Numbered from the stretch's first letter, positions 26,361-35,781 are shown. The stretch: DNA of 64,000 nucleotides from Gramella sp. AN32 (GCF_023718305.1 NZ_QEYO01000020.1:23431-87430); one strand, 5' to 3'. Program-made: numbers and translations. The notes: generated by a model not told the origin, from the letters alone.

Positions 26361-26987
26361 TTATTTTCTTTTGGAAATTTCGTCGCGTATACGTGCAGCT
26401 TTTTCATAGTCTTCCTGAGTCACTGCCTTAGATAATAATTCTTTTAATTCTTCCAGGGACATTTTCTTATAATCTGAGCCGTCATCATCAGAAAACATTT
26501 CAATATCATCGCGCAATAATTCTTCAGATATAATATCTTCTTCCAGATCTTCCTTCTTCTGTTGCTTTTCTTCAGCTTTTAAATAAATACCAGCCTTATC
26601 CAGAATATTTTTATAAGTGAAAATTGGGGCGTTGAACCTTAAGGCCAATGCAATAGCATCACTGGTCCTGGCATCGATAATTTCTTCTTTTCCTTCCCGT
26701 TCACAAATTAGGCTAGAATAGAAAACGCCGTCCACAAGTTTGTGAATGATCACTTGTTTAATTACAATATTAAACCTGTCAGAAAAATTCTTGAAAAGAT
26801 CGTGGGTAAGGGGCCTGGGTGGTTTTATCTCTTTTTCCAGTGCTATGGCGATTGACTGTGCTTCGAATGCACCAATAACAATGGGAAGCTTTCTATCGCC
26901 TTCCTCTTCATTAAGGATAAGGGCGTAAGCTCCATTTTGGGTTTGACTATAAGATATTCCTTTAATGTTCAGTCGGACTAAACTCAT
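26361..26987 (-). CDS. Bifunctional nuclease domain protein (DUF151) with C-terminal UVR motif
   Basis: A 208-residue protein. The DUF151/BFN domain (about 1-130) is seen in YALILNEEEGDRKLPIVIGAFEAQSIAIAL and DARTSDAIALALRF. The C terminus has a UvrB/UvrC-type motif (EDYEKAARIRDEI). The family is linked to nuclease activity in plants and is widespread in bacteria with unclear function. It heads an operon with the nucleoside transporter, which may suggest nucleic-acid or nucleoside salvage (inference). Confidence 0.88.
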   Translation of the reverse strand: MSLVRLNIKGISYSQTQNGAYALILNEEEGDRKLPIVIGAFEAQSIAIALEKEIKPPRPLTHDLFKNFSDRFNIVIKQVIIHKLVDGVFYSSLICEREGKEEIIDARTSDAIALALRFNAPIFTYKNILDKAGIYLKAEEKQQKKEDLEEDIISEELLRDDIEMFSDDDGSDYKKMSLEELKELLSKAVTQEDYEKAARIRDEISKRK

Positions 26988-27005
26988 ATTTTAGTAAAAT
27001 ATAAA

Positions 27006-27053
27006 GGGCTGTCTAAATTAGGGCATTTTACCAGATTTAGACAGCCCTTTTAA
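27006..27053 (-). terminator. Terminator of the etfBA operon
   Basis: Perfect 13-bp stem GGGCTGTCTAAAT / ATTTAGACAGCCC (27006-27018 and 27035-27047) with A/T flanks. It lies about 20 bp after the etfA stop and just upstream of the DUF151 gene start. Confidence 0.85.
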
Positions 27054-27072
27054 GGGGCACAATTTAGGAAAA

Positions 27073-28038
27073 TTATGCGTTTTTCTCTTTAAATTCCTTC
27101 AATTTTTCATTTAAACGTGGAACGATTTCAAATGCATCTCCAACCACTCCGTAATCTGCGGCTTTAAAGAAAGGTGCTTCAGGATCGTTGTTAATCACCA
27201 CTTTAGTTTTTGCGGCATTAATTCCTGCTAAATGCTGGATCGCTCCTGAAATTCCAATAGCGATATACAGGTTGGATGCTACAGGTTTTCCTGTTTGACC
27301 AACGTGTTCACTGTGTGGTCTCCATCCCATATCACTCACCGGTTTAGAACAGGCGGTAGCAGCACCTAAAATCTCTGCCATCTCCTCGATCATTCCCCAA
27401 TTTTCAGGGCCTTTTAAACCACGACCACCAGAAACGACAATTTCAGCATCGGCAATAGTGACCTTGTTGGTTGCTTTATCTACAGACTCGACATTTACCG
27501 AAAAATCTTCTTCAGATAAATTTGGTGAAAAATCTTCTCTCGTTGCGGCACCCGAATTTTCTTTGAGCCCGTAAGCATTTTTAGAAATTCCCACAATCTT
27601 AATATCGGTATCAATTTTAGTGAAATTGAAAGCCTTGTTGGTAAATGCTGTCCTTTTAACAGTGAACGGGTTATCTTCCGGCAAGGCCACCGCGTTGGAA
27701 GCATAACCTGCTTTAAGATCTACCGCTAATAACGGGGCAAGATATTTGGCATTGGCACTCTGGCTTACGACCACTACTTTTGATCCCTCTTTTTCTGCTG
27801 CCTGGCTTACCGCATCTGCATAAGCTTCGGCATTAAAATTTGATAATTTATCGTTGGAAACAGCTAAAACTTTGTCCACTCCATATTGTCCCAATTCTGA
27901 ATTGTCTTCAGTATTAAAAACAACAGCGGTGACCGATGTTCCCATCATATCGGCTATGCCTTTTGCATAGGAAGCCACTTCCAGTGCCGACTTTTTAAAT
28001 TTTCCTTCTTCTGATTCTATATAAGCTAAAACTGACAT
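27073..28038 (-). CDS. etfA: Electron transfer flavoprotein, alpha subunit
   Basis: FAD-binding subunit of ETF (321 residues), which takes electrons from acyl-CoA dehydrogenases. The C-terminal FAD domain shows VVSGGRGLKGPENW, RPHSEHVGQTGKPVASNLYIAIGISGAIQHLAG and NNDPEAPFFKAADYGVVGD, all hallmarks of the family. It starts 38 bp after etfB. The acyl-CoA dehydrogenase at 49-51 kb is a possible electron donor. Confidence 0.95.
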   Translation of the reverse strand: MSVLAYIESEEGKFKKSALEVASYAKGIADMMGTSVTAVVFNTEDNSELGQYGVDKVLAVSNDKLSNFNAEAYADAVSQAAEKEGSKVVVVSQSANAKYLAPLLAVDLKAGYASNAVALPEDNPFTVKRTAFTNKAFNFTKIDTDIKIVGISKNAYGLKENSGAATREDFSPNLSEEDFSVNVESVDKATNKVTIADAEIVVSGGRGLKGPENWGMIEEMAEILGAATACSKPVSDMGWRPHSEHVGQTGKPVASNLYIAIGISGAIQHLAGINAAKTKVVINNDPEAPFFKAADYGVVGDAFEIVPRLNEKLKEFKEKNA

Positions 28039-28076
28039 ATTTTTTATTTTAAAATTAATAATCCTGATAGGGTCAC

Positions 28077-28823
28077 TTAGATCGCTTTTGCTTCATTATG
28101 AAGCAGGTTGATCAATTCATCAAGATTATCAGGATCAATAAGTTTTACCGCACCTTTAGGTTCCGGTTTTTCAAATTTCACCGCTTCCGTAGCCATGTCG
28201 CTTTCTGAAGGTTCGATGATATTTAAAGGTTTTTTACGGGCCTGCATAATTCCTCTCATGTTCGGAATTTTCAAGTCACTTTCTTCAACCAAACCTTTTT
28301 GGCCTCCAATTACCAGAGGAAGGGAAGCGGTCAAGGTTTCTTTCCCGCCGTCGATTTCACGAATTGCAGTGGCTTTGTCACCTTCAACCTCTAGGCTAAT
28401 GCAATTATTTACAAAATTGGCTTTCAAAATTCCGGCTAACATTCCCGGCACCATTCCACCATTATAGTCGATAGATTCCCTACCTGCGATGATCAAATCG
28501 TATGAACCATCCTGAACCACTTTCGCAAGTTCTTTCGCAACCTGGTAACCATCTTTTGCAGCAGTATTTACACGAAACGCGGCGTCTGCCCCAATGGCTA
28601 AAGCCTTTCTTAAAGTTGGCTCTGTTTCCGGGCCTCCCACATTTACCACATCTACACTGGCTCCCTGTTTTTCTTTAAACCACATGGCACGGGTTAAGCC
28701 GAATTCATCATTGGGATTGATCACAAATTGCACACCGTTGGTGTCGAATTTGGTATCCCCATCAGTGAAATTGATTTTCGATGTAGTGTCAGGCACATGA
28801 CTAATACATACTAAGATTTTCAT
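28077..28823 (-). CDS. etfB: Electron transfer flavoprotein, beta subunit
   Basis: AMP-binding subunit of ETF (248 residues, normal). Motifs: KILVCISHVPDT, FVINPNDEFGLTRAMWFKEK, DLIIAGRESIDYNGGMVPGMLA and IGGQKGLVEESDLKIPNMRGIMQARKKPL. It is first in the etfBA operon. An 18-bp perfect palindrome about 65 bp upstream of the start is a likely operator. Confidence 0.95.
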   Translation of the reverse strand: MKILVCISHVPDTTSKINFTDGDTKFDTNGVQFVINPNDEFGLTRAMWFKEKQGASVDVVNVGGPETEPTLRKALAIGADAAFRVNTAAKDGYQVAKELAKVVQDGSYDLIIAGRESIDYNGGMVPGMLAGILKANFVNNCISLEVEGDKATAIREIDGGKETLTASLPLVIGGQKGLVEESDLKIPNMRGIMQARKKPLNIIEPSESDMATEAVKFEKPEPKGAVKLIDPDNLDELINLLHNEAKAI

Positions 28824-28887
28824 ATATAAAGATATTTTTTTAATAATTCGTTTGCATGGACGAAGGTAAGTAAATTAAACCAAAATA

Positions 28888-28905
28888 TACTATGCATGCA
28901 TAGTA
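28888..28905. promoter_or_regulatory. Perfect 18-bp palindrome, candidate operator for etfBA
   Basis: TACTATGCATGCATAGTA is a perfect 18-bp palindrome in the divergent region between etfB and the pyruvate dehydrogenase gene. It lies 65 bp upstream of etfB and 200 bp upstream of the other gene. A weak -7-like TACCTTCG (minus strand, 28861-28868) sits between it and etfB, so the palindrome covers the -33 region. Size and symmetry fit a TetR-family site; the regulator is not in this window. Confidence 0.6.
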
Positions 28906-29050
28906 AAATTAAGGAAAATTGATGTCGGAATTTAGATGATTCTGAAACAAAAGATAAAATCTCTAAATAACCAAAAAATTCTTAGAATCCCCATTCGGAA
29001 TTAGGCTTAAGTTTTAGCTTAAGAAAATTTTAATCGGCAATTAGGCGAAA

Positions 29051-29074
29051 TACTTTTGTGAATTACTATTTTTG
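29051..29074 (+). promoter_or_regulatory. Two candidate -7 boxes of the pyruvate dehydrogenase gene
   Basis: TACTTTTG (29051-29058) and TATTTTTG (29067-29074) both fit TAnnTTTG, within 55 bp upstream of the ATG at 29106. Neither has a well-spaced TTG, so which one is used is open. Confidence 0.4.
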
Positions 29075-29105
29075 CCTTTCAGTATTAAAAACAAGAAAGT
29101 TAATA

Positions 29106-30083
29106 ATGAGGACAATTCAATTTAGGGAAGCCGTTCGCGAGGCGATGAGCGAAGAAATGCGTCTGGACGACACAATTTATTTAATGGGTGAGGAAGTTGC
29201 CGAATATAATGGAGCTTATAAGGCTTCTAAAGGTATGCTTGACGAATTTGGTCCTGAGCGGGTAATTGATACCCCCATTTCTGAAATGGGTTTTACCGGA
29301 ATAGGTGTAGGTTCTGCAATGAACGGGAACAGGCCTATTATTGAATTTATGACCTTCAACTTTTCGCTTGTGGGGATCGATCAAATTATAAACAATGCTG
29401 CCAAAATGAGGCAAATGAGTGGCGGGCAGTTTAATATTCCTATCGTTTTTAGGGGGCCAACCGGTTCAGCCGGACAGTTGGGGGCAACACATTCACAGGC
29501 TTTTGAGAGCTGGTTTGCCAATACTCCCGGTTTAAAGGTTATTGTACCTTCAAACCCTTATGATGCGAAAGGTTTGTTGAAAGCAGCCATTCGTGATGAC
29601 GATCCTGTGATCTTTATGGAAAGCGAGCAGATGTATGGCGATAAAGGCGAAGTGCCCGAAGAAGAGTACGTGATAGAAATTGGTAAAGCCGATATTAAAA
29701 GAGAAGGTAAGGATGTAACCATCGTTTCTTTTGGTAAGATAATCAAAGAAGCCTATAAAGCAGCGGAACAATTAGAAGAAGATGGAATTTCCTGTGAGAT
29801 CATAGATCTTAGAACGATCAGGCCTCTGGATCAGGAAGCCATTTTAGAATCTGTAAAGAAAACCAACAGGCTGGTTATTCTGGAAGAGTCATGGCCTTAT
29901 GGAAATATTTCAACTGAAATTACCTACCTGGTGCAGTCTAAGGCTTTCGATTATTTGGATGCGCCCATTATAAAATTAAACACAGCTGATACCCCGGCGC
30001 CTTATTCTCCGGTTTTGCTGAAGGAGTGGTTGCCTAACAGCGATGATGTTGTTAAAGCTGTTAAAAAGGTTATGTACAAGTAA
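29106..30083 (+). CDS. Pyruvate dehydrogenase E1 component, beta subunit
   Basis: Beta subunit of the thiamine-diphosphate-dependent 2-oxoacid dehydrogenase E1 (325 residues). I start at 29106 because MRTIQFREAVREAMSEEM is the family N terminus; the frame extends to 29058 without support. Motifs: MGEEVAEYNGAYKASKGM, TPISEMGFTGIGVGSAM, FRGPTGSAGQLGATHSQAFE, and the C-terminal EESWPYGNISTEI. The alpha subunit and E2 are not in the window, so this gene stands alone here. The substrate is probably pyruvate. Confidence 0.9.
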   Translation: MRTIQFREAVREAMSEEMRLDDTIYLMGEEVAEYNGAYKASKGMLDEFGPERVIDTPISEMGFTGIGVGSAMNGNRPIIEFMTFNFSLVGIDQIINNAAKMRQMSGGQFNIPIVFRGPTGSAGQLGATHSQAFESWFANTPGLKVIVPSNPYDAKGLLKAAIRDDDPVIFMESEQMYGDKGEVPEEEYVIEIGKADIKREGKDVTIVSFGKIIKEAYKAAEQLEEDGISCEIIDLRTIRPLDQEAILESVKKTNRLVILEESWPYGNISTEITYLVQSKAFDYLDAPIIKLNTADTPAPYSPVLLKEWLPNSDDVVKAVKKVMYK

Positions 30084-30104
30084 GCTTAATCAACTTATCT
30101 TTGA

Positions 30105-30137
30105 AACTTCATCCTTACCCGATGAAGTTTTTTTTTA
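30105..30137 (+). terminator. Terminator after the pyruvate dehydrogenase beta gene
   Basis: Perfect 9-bp stem AACTTCATC / GATGAAGTT (30105-30113 and 30121-30129) with a 7-nt loop and eight or more T residues. It ends just before the next gene's ATG at 30145. Confidence 0.85.
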
Positions 30138-30144
30138 CCCAAAT

Positions 30145-32634
30145 ATGAATAAATCCTTTCTCTTTATTTTCCTCTTTTTCTTCGGAATTTCCTCTTTTGC
30201 CCAAACTAAGGTTGGTGGTGTGGTCATCGACGATTCTGAAAAACCTGTGGCTTTTGCCAATGTGGTTTTTAAGGGAACGCGCACAGGAACAAACACCAAT
30301 GAAAATGGTAAATTTTACCTGCAGTCTGAAAAGGATTATGACACCCTGGAAATTTCCTTTATAGGTTATAAAACCAAAGATATCTTCCTGAAATCTTCAA
30401 CAAGCCTGGATCTTAGAATTTCTTTAGAAGAAGAAGCCTCACAACTGGATGAGGTTTTTATTTTTAAAGGAAAGACATCAAAAAAGAACAATCCCGCCAT
30501 AGATATTTTGAAGAAAATTTGGGCTCATCGTCGCGAAAATGGTATTAAATCCTTTGATCAATATTCCTATAAAGAATATGAAAAGCTGGAAATGGATTTG
30601 AACACGGTTGATAGCGCAGTGATGAATAGCAGGCTTTTTAAAGGCATGGAATTTATCTTCAATTATACTGATACAAATTCAGTCACCGGAAAAACCTATT
30701 TGCCCTTATTTATCAATGAAGCAGTTTCCAATATTTATGGTGACAATAAAATCGGGACCAGAAAAGAAGTGCTCATTGGAAACAGGAATTCAGGATTTAG
30801 CCAAAATCAGAATCTTATCAGCATGTTTAAAAACATGTATGAAGATTATGATATCTATAGAAATTATATCAAATTTTACGATAAGGCCTTTGTGAGCCCG
30901 GTTTCTACCACCGGTATCGATTCGTATAATTATGTGTTAACAGATAGTACGTATATCGATAATAAATGGTGTTACAACATTGTGTATTACCCACGACGCC
31001 AAAATGAACTAACATTTAAAGGGGATTTTTGGGTAAACGATACGACCTGGGCGATTAAGAAAATTGATATGGAAACCTCGCTGGATGCGAATATCAACTG
31101 GGTAAAGCAGGTGAATATTCAGCAGGAATATAAAGTGTTGAATGACTCGGTTTTTGTGATCACCAAGGACTTCTTTATGGCAGATTTTGGTTTGAGCGAA
31201 AAAGAAGGTTCCCGGGGCGTGTACATAAAAAGGACGCAGCTATTTGAAGATTATCAGTTTGATAAGGAGCGGCCAGTTTCATTTTATCAGGCTCAGGTAT
31301 ACAACCCTAATCTTGCAGCCTATCAACGTGAAGATGATTTTTGGGTGAAAAACCGAATGGAACAATTGTCCCGGAACGAGCAGGATATATACGTGATGCT
31401 GGATAGTTTAAAGGAAACAAAAGCATTTAACAGGATCTATAATCTTGCAAGCATTGCCCAGTCCGGCTTTGTAGAGTTTAACGGCTGGGATTATGGCCCA
31501 ATTTATTCAACTTTTGGTTATAATGATGTGGAAGGAATGCGTTTGCGCTTTGGAGGGCGAACCTATTTTGGGCAAAATGATCCCTGGCGAATTGAAGGTT
31601 ATGGGGCTTATGGATTTAAGGACAATAAGTTCAAATATGGCATTTTAGGAAAAGTACTTGTGGATCCTAAATCCAGGTTAATCCTTTCTGCCGGGAATAG
31701 GAGGGATGTGGAACAATTGGGCACGAGTTTAACCAATTCAACAGATGTCCTGGGAAGAAGTTTGGCTTCATCTTCAGTGATTAACGTAGGTGATAACGAT
31801 AAATTAAGTTCCATAAATTTAAGTACGGTGTCTTTGGAGATAGAACCACTGAAAAATTTCACCCTTAGAGTTGGGGCCAATTACCGAAATATTAAACCGG
31901 CCTCACCCACTTTTAGTCTGGATTATTTTGTGGATAAAGATCGAACTATGGTTAATTCAGAAATCAATCAAACTGAAGTTTCTACAATTTTGAGTTTTAG
32001 TCCGGGACGGGAAGTTTCCGGTTATGGTGTGGAAAGAAATGTGGTAAATGGCGGGGATTTTCCAACTATTTTCCTGAATTACAGCCTGGGCATTAAAGAC
32101 ATCCTTGGCAGTGATTTTAATTATAAAAAAGTGCAGTTATTCTATGATCAGCCAATTTTAATTGGTGGTTTGGGAAGATCTAATTTTAGTCTGGAAGCGG
32201 GCAAAACCTATGGGGAAATTCCGCTGGGTTTGTTGAGCGTGGTTCCGGGAAACCAGACCTATTTTGCACTTTATAACACCTTTCCGGTTTTGAATTTCTA
32301 TGAATTTGTGACCGATACGTATGTTTCCGCGCATTTTAATCATAGTTTCAACGGAAGGCTTTTTGCGAGGATCCCCGGTGTTCGCGATTTAAATCTACGA
32401 GAGCTGGTGGGGATTCGTGCCGTTTATGGGGAAATTTCCGAAGAAAACAGATTATTGGATGCTTCAGGATTGGTACTACGTGCTCCAGACGACGCGCCTT
32501 ATTATGAATATAGCCTTGGGGTGGGCAATATTTTCAAAATTTTACGAATTGATGCGCACTTCCGGGGAAATTATTTTAACGTTCCCGATGCCCGCTCTTT
32601 TGCGATAACTGCAGAATTTGGATTTGATTTTTAA
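30145..32634 (+). CDS. DUF5686 outer-membrane protein with CarboxypepD_reg-like domain
   Basis: Secreted protein of 829 residues. I start at 30145, where a signal peptide begins (NKSFLFIFLFFFGISSFAQ); the frame upstream to 30043 overlaps the previous gene and its terminator. A CarboxypepD_reg-like beta domain follows (about 20-105: GGVVIDDSEKPVAFANVVFKGTRTGTNTNENGKF). Next comes the long DUF5686 region, ending in predicted outer-membrane beta strands with a C-terminal aromatic (EFGFDF). Typical of Bacteroidota; function unknown. Confidence 0.87.
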   Translation: MNKSFLFIFLFFFGISSFAQTKVGGVVIDDSEKPVAFANVVFKGTRTGTNTNENGKFYLQSEKDYDTLEISFIGYKTKDIFLKSSTSLDLRISLEEEASQLDEVFIFKGKTSKKNNPAIDILKKIWAHRRENGIKSFDQYSYKEYEKLEMDLNTVDSAVMNSRLFKGMEFIFNYTDTNSVTGKTYLPLFINEAVSNIYGDNKIGTRKEVLIGNRNSGFSQNQNLISMFKNMYEDYDIYRNYIKFYDKAFVSPVSTTGIDSYNYVLTDSTYIDNKWCYNIVYYPRRQNELTFKGDFWVNDTTWAIKKIDMETSLDANINWVKQVNIQQEYKVLNDSVFVITKDFFMADFGLSEKEGSRGVYIKRTQLFEDYQFDKERPVSFYQAQVYNPNLAAYQREDDFWVKNRMEQLSRNEQDIYVMLDSLKETKAFNRIYNLASIAQSGFVEFNGWDYGPIYSTFGYNDVEGMRLRFGGRTYFGQNDPWRIEGYGAYGFKDNKFKYGILGKVLVDPKSRLILSAGNRRDVEQLGTSLTNSTDVLGRSLASSSVINVGDNDKLSSINLSTVSLEIEPLKNFTLRVGANYRNIKPASPTFSLDYFVDKDRTMVNSEINQTEVSTILSFSPGREVSGYGVERNVVNGGDFPTIFLNYSLGIKDILGSDFNYKKVQLFYDQPILIGGLGRSNFSLEAGKTYGEIPLGLLSVVPGNQTYFALYNTFPVLNFYEFVTDTYVSAHFNHSFNGRLFARIPGVRDLNLRELVGIRAVYGEISEENRLLDASGLVLRAPDDAPYYEYSLGVGNIFKILRIDAHFRGNYFNVPDARSFAITAEFGFDF

Positions 32635-32667
32635 TTGCCGGTTTAAGATTGAATTTGTTTATCTTTG
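32635..32667 (+). promoter_or_regulatory. Promoter of the soluble pyrophosphatase gene
   Basis: TTG (32635-32637), a 22-bp spacer and TATCTTTG (32660-32667) match the Bacteroidota TTG-N17-23-TAnnTTTG promoter. The gene starts 30 bp later. Confidence 0.65.
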
Positions 32668-32696
32668 CACCCCTTAAATAAAATTGAATTAAGAAA

Positions 32697-33215
32697 ATGA
32701 TGTCTGAAAGTTTTGATGTATTGATTGAAATCCCTAAGGGAAGTAGAAATAAATACGAATATGATTTTAAACTGAAGAAAGTTCGTTACGACAGGATGAT
32801 CTTCTCCTCGATGATGTACCCTGCAGATTATGGTTTTATTCCGAACACGCTGGCGTTAGACCAGGATCCTCTGGATGTACTTGTTTTGGTTTCTGAACCA
32901 ACTTTCCCGGGAATTGTGATGGAAGTAAAGCCGATTGGAGTTTTTCATATGGCCGATGAAAAAGGACCAGATGAAAAGATTATTTGCGTACCGGTTTCAG
33001 ATCCTATCTGGAATAGGCTTAATGACCTGAAGGAATTGAATGGTCATATGATCAAGGAAATCGAACATTTCTTTAAAGTGTATAAAGATCTTGAGAAGAA
33101 AAAAGTAGATATTGGTGATTTTGGCGATGTGAACGAGGCAAGGGAAATCATCGCACAGTGTATTAAGCGCTACGAAGATTATGAAGGCGATAAGTCCCGT
33201 TTCAGTATTGGATAA
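32697..33215 (+). CDS. ppa: Soluble inorganic pyrophosphatase (family I)
   Basis: Hydrolyses cytosolic pyrophosphate to phosphate (172 residues, normal for family I). Motifs: EIPKGSRNKYEYD, YPADYGFIPNT, and the metal-binding core DQDPLDVLVLV with its Asp triad. Two Met codons occur at the start (32697 and 32700). It lies directly upstream of a membrane pyrophosphatase but has its own terminator, so the two are separate units. Confidence 0.95.
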   Translation: MMSESFDVLIEIPKGSRNKYEYDFKLKKVRYDRMIFSSMMYPADYGFIPNTLALDQDPLDVLVLVSEPTFPGIVMEVKPIGVFHMADEKGPDEKIICVPVSDPIWNRLNDLKELNGHMIKEIEHFFKVYKDLEKKKVDIGDFGDVNEAREIIAQCIKRYEDYEGDKSRFSIG

Positions 33216-33246
33216 GGAATAATCACTTGATTATTTTAATATAATT

Positions 33247-33282
33247 AAAGCAATAACCTTAAAAAGTTATTGCTTTTTTAAT
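33247..33282 (+). terminator. Terminator after ppa
   Basis: AAAGCAATAAC / GTTATTGCTTT (33247-33257 and 33266-33276) forms an 11-bp stem with a T-rich tail. Confidence 0.85.
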
Positions 33283-33296
33283 TATATCGGTTTTAC

Positions 33297-33304
33297 TACA
33301 TTTG
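33297..33304 (+). promoter_or_regulatory. Candidate -7 box of the membrane pyrophosphatase gene
   Basis: TACATTTG fits TAnnTTTG and lies 37 bp before the start. The nearest TTG (33270-33272) is 24 bp upstream and falls inside the 3' arm of the ppa terminator, so the promoter and terminator overlap. Confidence 0.5.
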
Positions 33305-33341
33305 CTCGCATTAATATTTATTTAACAAACTAACGCGCTTT

Positions 33342-35735
33342 ATGGAAGAAATAATGATTTATGTGCCTGCAATTTTGGCAATAATCGGTCTCATCTTCAT
33401 GGGAATCAAAAGATCCTGGGTATTAAAACAAGATGCCGGTGACGGCAAAATGAAAGAAATTAGTGACCATATTTATGAGGGTGCACTTGCCTTCCTAAAT
33501 GCTGAATATAAATTACTGGCAATCTTTGTCGTGATCGTTAGTGTGTTGTTGGCCATTGTGTCCTTTGTAGTTCCTACTACTCACTGGCTCATTGTTATTG
33601 CCTTTATATTTGGGGCGGTGTTTTCAGCTTATGCTGGAAATATAGGAATGAAAATCGCCACAAAAACAAATGTACGTACCACGCAGGCGGCGCGAACAAG
33701 TTTGCCTAACGCCCTTAAAATTTCTTTTGGAGGCGGTACAGTGATGGGACTTGGTGTTGCAGGTCTGGCCGTACTGGGATTAACTACTTTCTTCATCTTT
33801 TTCTTTCATTTCTTTATGGGAGGTGTCTGGACGAATAATGCCGATATGACCATCGTGCTGGAAACATTAGCAGGATTCTCTCTGGGAGCTGAATCTATTG
33901 CGTTATTTGCCAGAGTAGGTGGCGGTATCTACACGAAAGCGGCAGATGTTGGGGCCGATTTGGTGGGTAAAGTGGAAGCTGGTATTCCTGAAGATGATCC
34001 GCGTAATCCTGCAACAATTGCAGATAACGTGGGTGATAATGTTGGTGATGTTGCCGGGATGGGGGCAGATTTATTTGGCTCTTATGTGGCCACGGTACTT
34101 GCCGCGATGGTTCTTGGTAACTACGTGATTAAGGATATGGGCGGGATGGTAGATGATAAATTTGGCGGAATTGGCCCTATTTTACTACCTATGGCTATTG
34201 CTGGTGTTGGGATTATCATTTCAATAATAGGAACGCTCTTGGTGAAAATTAGCAGTAATGATGCTAAAGAAAGTCAGGTAATGGGCGCATTAAATAAAGG
34301 AAATATTACTTCTATTGTTTTAGTGGCTGTAGCATGCTATGGTCTTTGTATGTGGATGCTGCCTGAAGAAATGGAAATGCAATTTTTTGGAGTGCTTGTA
34401 CCAACAACCATTACTTCCCTGGAAGTTTTCTTTGCAACTTTAGTAGGACTTGTGGTTGGGGCGGTTATCTCTGCAGTTACTGAATATTATACCGGATTAG
34501 GTAAAAAACCTATTCTTAAGATCGTACAACAATCTTCAACAGGAGCAGGTACAAATATTATTGCCGGTCTTGCTACCGGGATGATTTCTACCTTCCCTTC
34601 AGTTTTATTGTTTGCTGCGGCAATTTGGGCATCGTATGCTTTCGCAGGATTCTATGGGGTTGCCCTGGCGGCATCTGCAATGATGGCTACCACTGCCATG
34701 CAGTTGGCGATAGATGCTTTTGGACCTATTTCAGATAATGCCGGTGGGATTGCTGAAATGAGCGAACAGGAACCAATTGTTAGGGAAAGAACAGATATTT
34801 TAGATTCAGTAGGAAATACTACAGCAGCAACTGGAAAAGGATTTGCCATCGCATCTGCTGCACTTACTTCACTCGCGCTTTTCGCGGCTTATGTCACCTT
34901 TACCGGAATTGACGGAATCAATATTTTTAAGGCTCCGGTACTTGCGATGTTATTTGTGGGTGGAATGGTTCCCGTGGTATTTTCGGCATTGGCCATGAAC
35001 GCTGTGGGGAAAGCGGCTATGGAAATGGTGCAGGAAGTACGTAGACAATTCAGGGAGATTCCCGGAATTATGGAAGGAACCGGCAAACCGGAATATGATA
35101 AATGTGTGGCTATTTCTACGGAAGCATCCTTAAAAGAAATGTTATTGCCAGGTGTATTAACCATAGGTTTTCCACTTGTGATCGCATTCGCGCCAATGGC
35201 ATTTGGAATGGATTCATTATTAATTGCAGAAATGTTAGGAGGATATATGGCCGGAGTTACGGTAAGTGGTGTGCTTTGGGCAATCTTTCAAAATAATGCC
35301 GGAGGTGCCTGGGATAATGCTAAAAAGTCTTTCGAAGCCGGGGTGATGATCAACGGTGAGATGACTTATAAAGGATCTGAAGCGCATAAAGCTGCAGTTA
35401 CCGGTGATACAGTGGGTGATCCTTTTAAAGACACTTCAGGGCCGTCTATGAACATTTTAATAAAACTTACCTGTTTGATTGGTTTGGTGATCGCCCCAAT
35501 TTTAGGAGGTCATACTGAATCTGAACTTCCAATTCAGGAAGAAACAGCTTTTATTGAAAGTGCCGGGAAAAATTTGATAAAAAAGGAGATGAAAGTTGAT
35601 ATGTATACGACTGATGGAATTACGCATGCTGAAGTAGAAATTGAAACTACCAAAAATGGCAAATCCAATTCTAAAACTTATGATTTTGAAGGTACGGAAG
35701 CGGAAGTGAAGACCAAAGTTGAAGCCTTGCGATAA
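33342..35735 (+). CDS. hppA: Membrane-bound, K+-dependent-type ion-pumping pyrophosphatase
   Basis: Integral-membrane pyrophosphatase (797 residues, about 16 helices) that uses pyrophosphate to pump H+ and/or Na+. Catalytic motifs: GGGIYTKAADVGADLVGKVEAGIPEDDPRNPATIADNVGDNVGDVAG, DAFGPISDNAGGIAEM, and NNAGGAWDNAKK with TGDTVGDPFKDTSGPS. The motif GNTTAATGKG has Ala where K+-independent enzymes have Lys, so this is the K+-dependent type. Whether it moves Na+, H+ or both cannot be settled by eye. The C terminus has an extra soluble tail of about 60 residues (from about 738) after the last helix, predicted to face the periplasm; most homologues end near the helix. Confidence 0.93.
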   Translation: MEEIMIYVPAILAIIGLIFMGIKRSWVLKQDAGDGKMKEISDHIYEGALAFLNAEYKLLAIFVVIVSVLLAIVSFVVPTTHWLIVIAFIFGAVFSAYAGNIGMKIATKTNVRTTQAARTSLPNALKISFGGGTVMGLGVAGLAVLGLTTFFIFFFHFFMGGVWTNNADMTIVLETLAGFSLGAESIALFARVGGGIYTKAADVGADLVGKVEAGIPEDDPRNPATIADNVGDNVGDVAGMGADLFGSYVATVLAAMVLGNYVIKDMGGMVDDKFGGIGPILLPMAIAGVGIIISIIGTLLVKISSNDAKESQVMGALNKGNITSIVLVAVACYGLCMWMLPEEMEMQFFGVLVPTTITSLEVFFATLVGLVVGAVISAVTEYYTGLGKKPILKIVQQSSTGAGTNIIAGLATGMISTFPSVLLFAAAIWASYAFAGFYGVALAASAMMATTAMQLAIDAFGPISDNAGGIAEMSEQEPIVRERTDILDSVGNTTAATGKGFAIASAALTSLALFAAYVTFTGIDGINIFKAPVLAMLFVGGMVPVVFSALAMNAVGKAAMEMVQEVRRQFREIPGIMEGTGKPEYDKCVAISTEASLKEMLLPGVLTIGFPLVIAFAPMAFGMDSLLIAEMLGGYMAGVTVSGVLWAIFQNNAGGAWDNAKKSFEAGVMINGEMTYKGSEAHKAAVTGDTVGDPFKDTSGPSMNILIKLTCLIGLVIAPILGGHTESELPIQEETAFIESAGKNLIKKEMKVDMYTTDGITHAEVEIETTKNGKSNSKTYDFEGTEAEVKTKVEALR

Positions 35736-35754
35736 AAGATGTTAATGAATTTGA

Positions 35755-35781
35755 AAGCCCGCTTCCCGCGGGCTTTTTTTA
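35755..35781 (+). terminator. Terminator after hppA
   Basis: AAGCCCGC / GCGGGCTT (35755-35762 and 35768-35775) with a 5-nt loop and a T tract. Confidence 0.87.
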
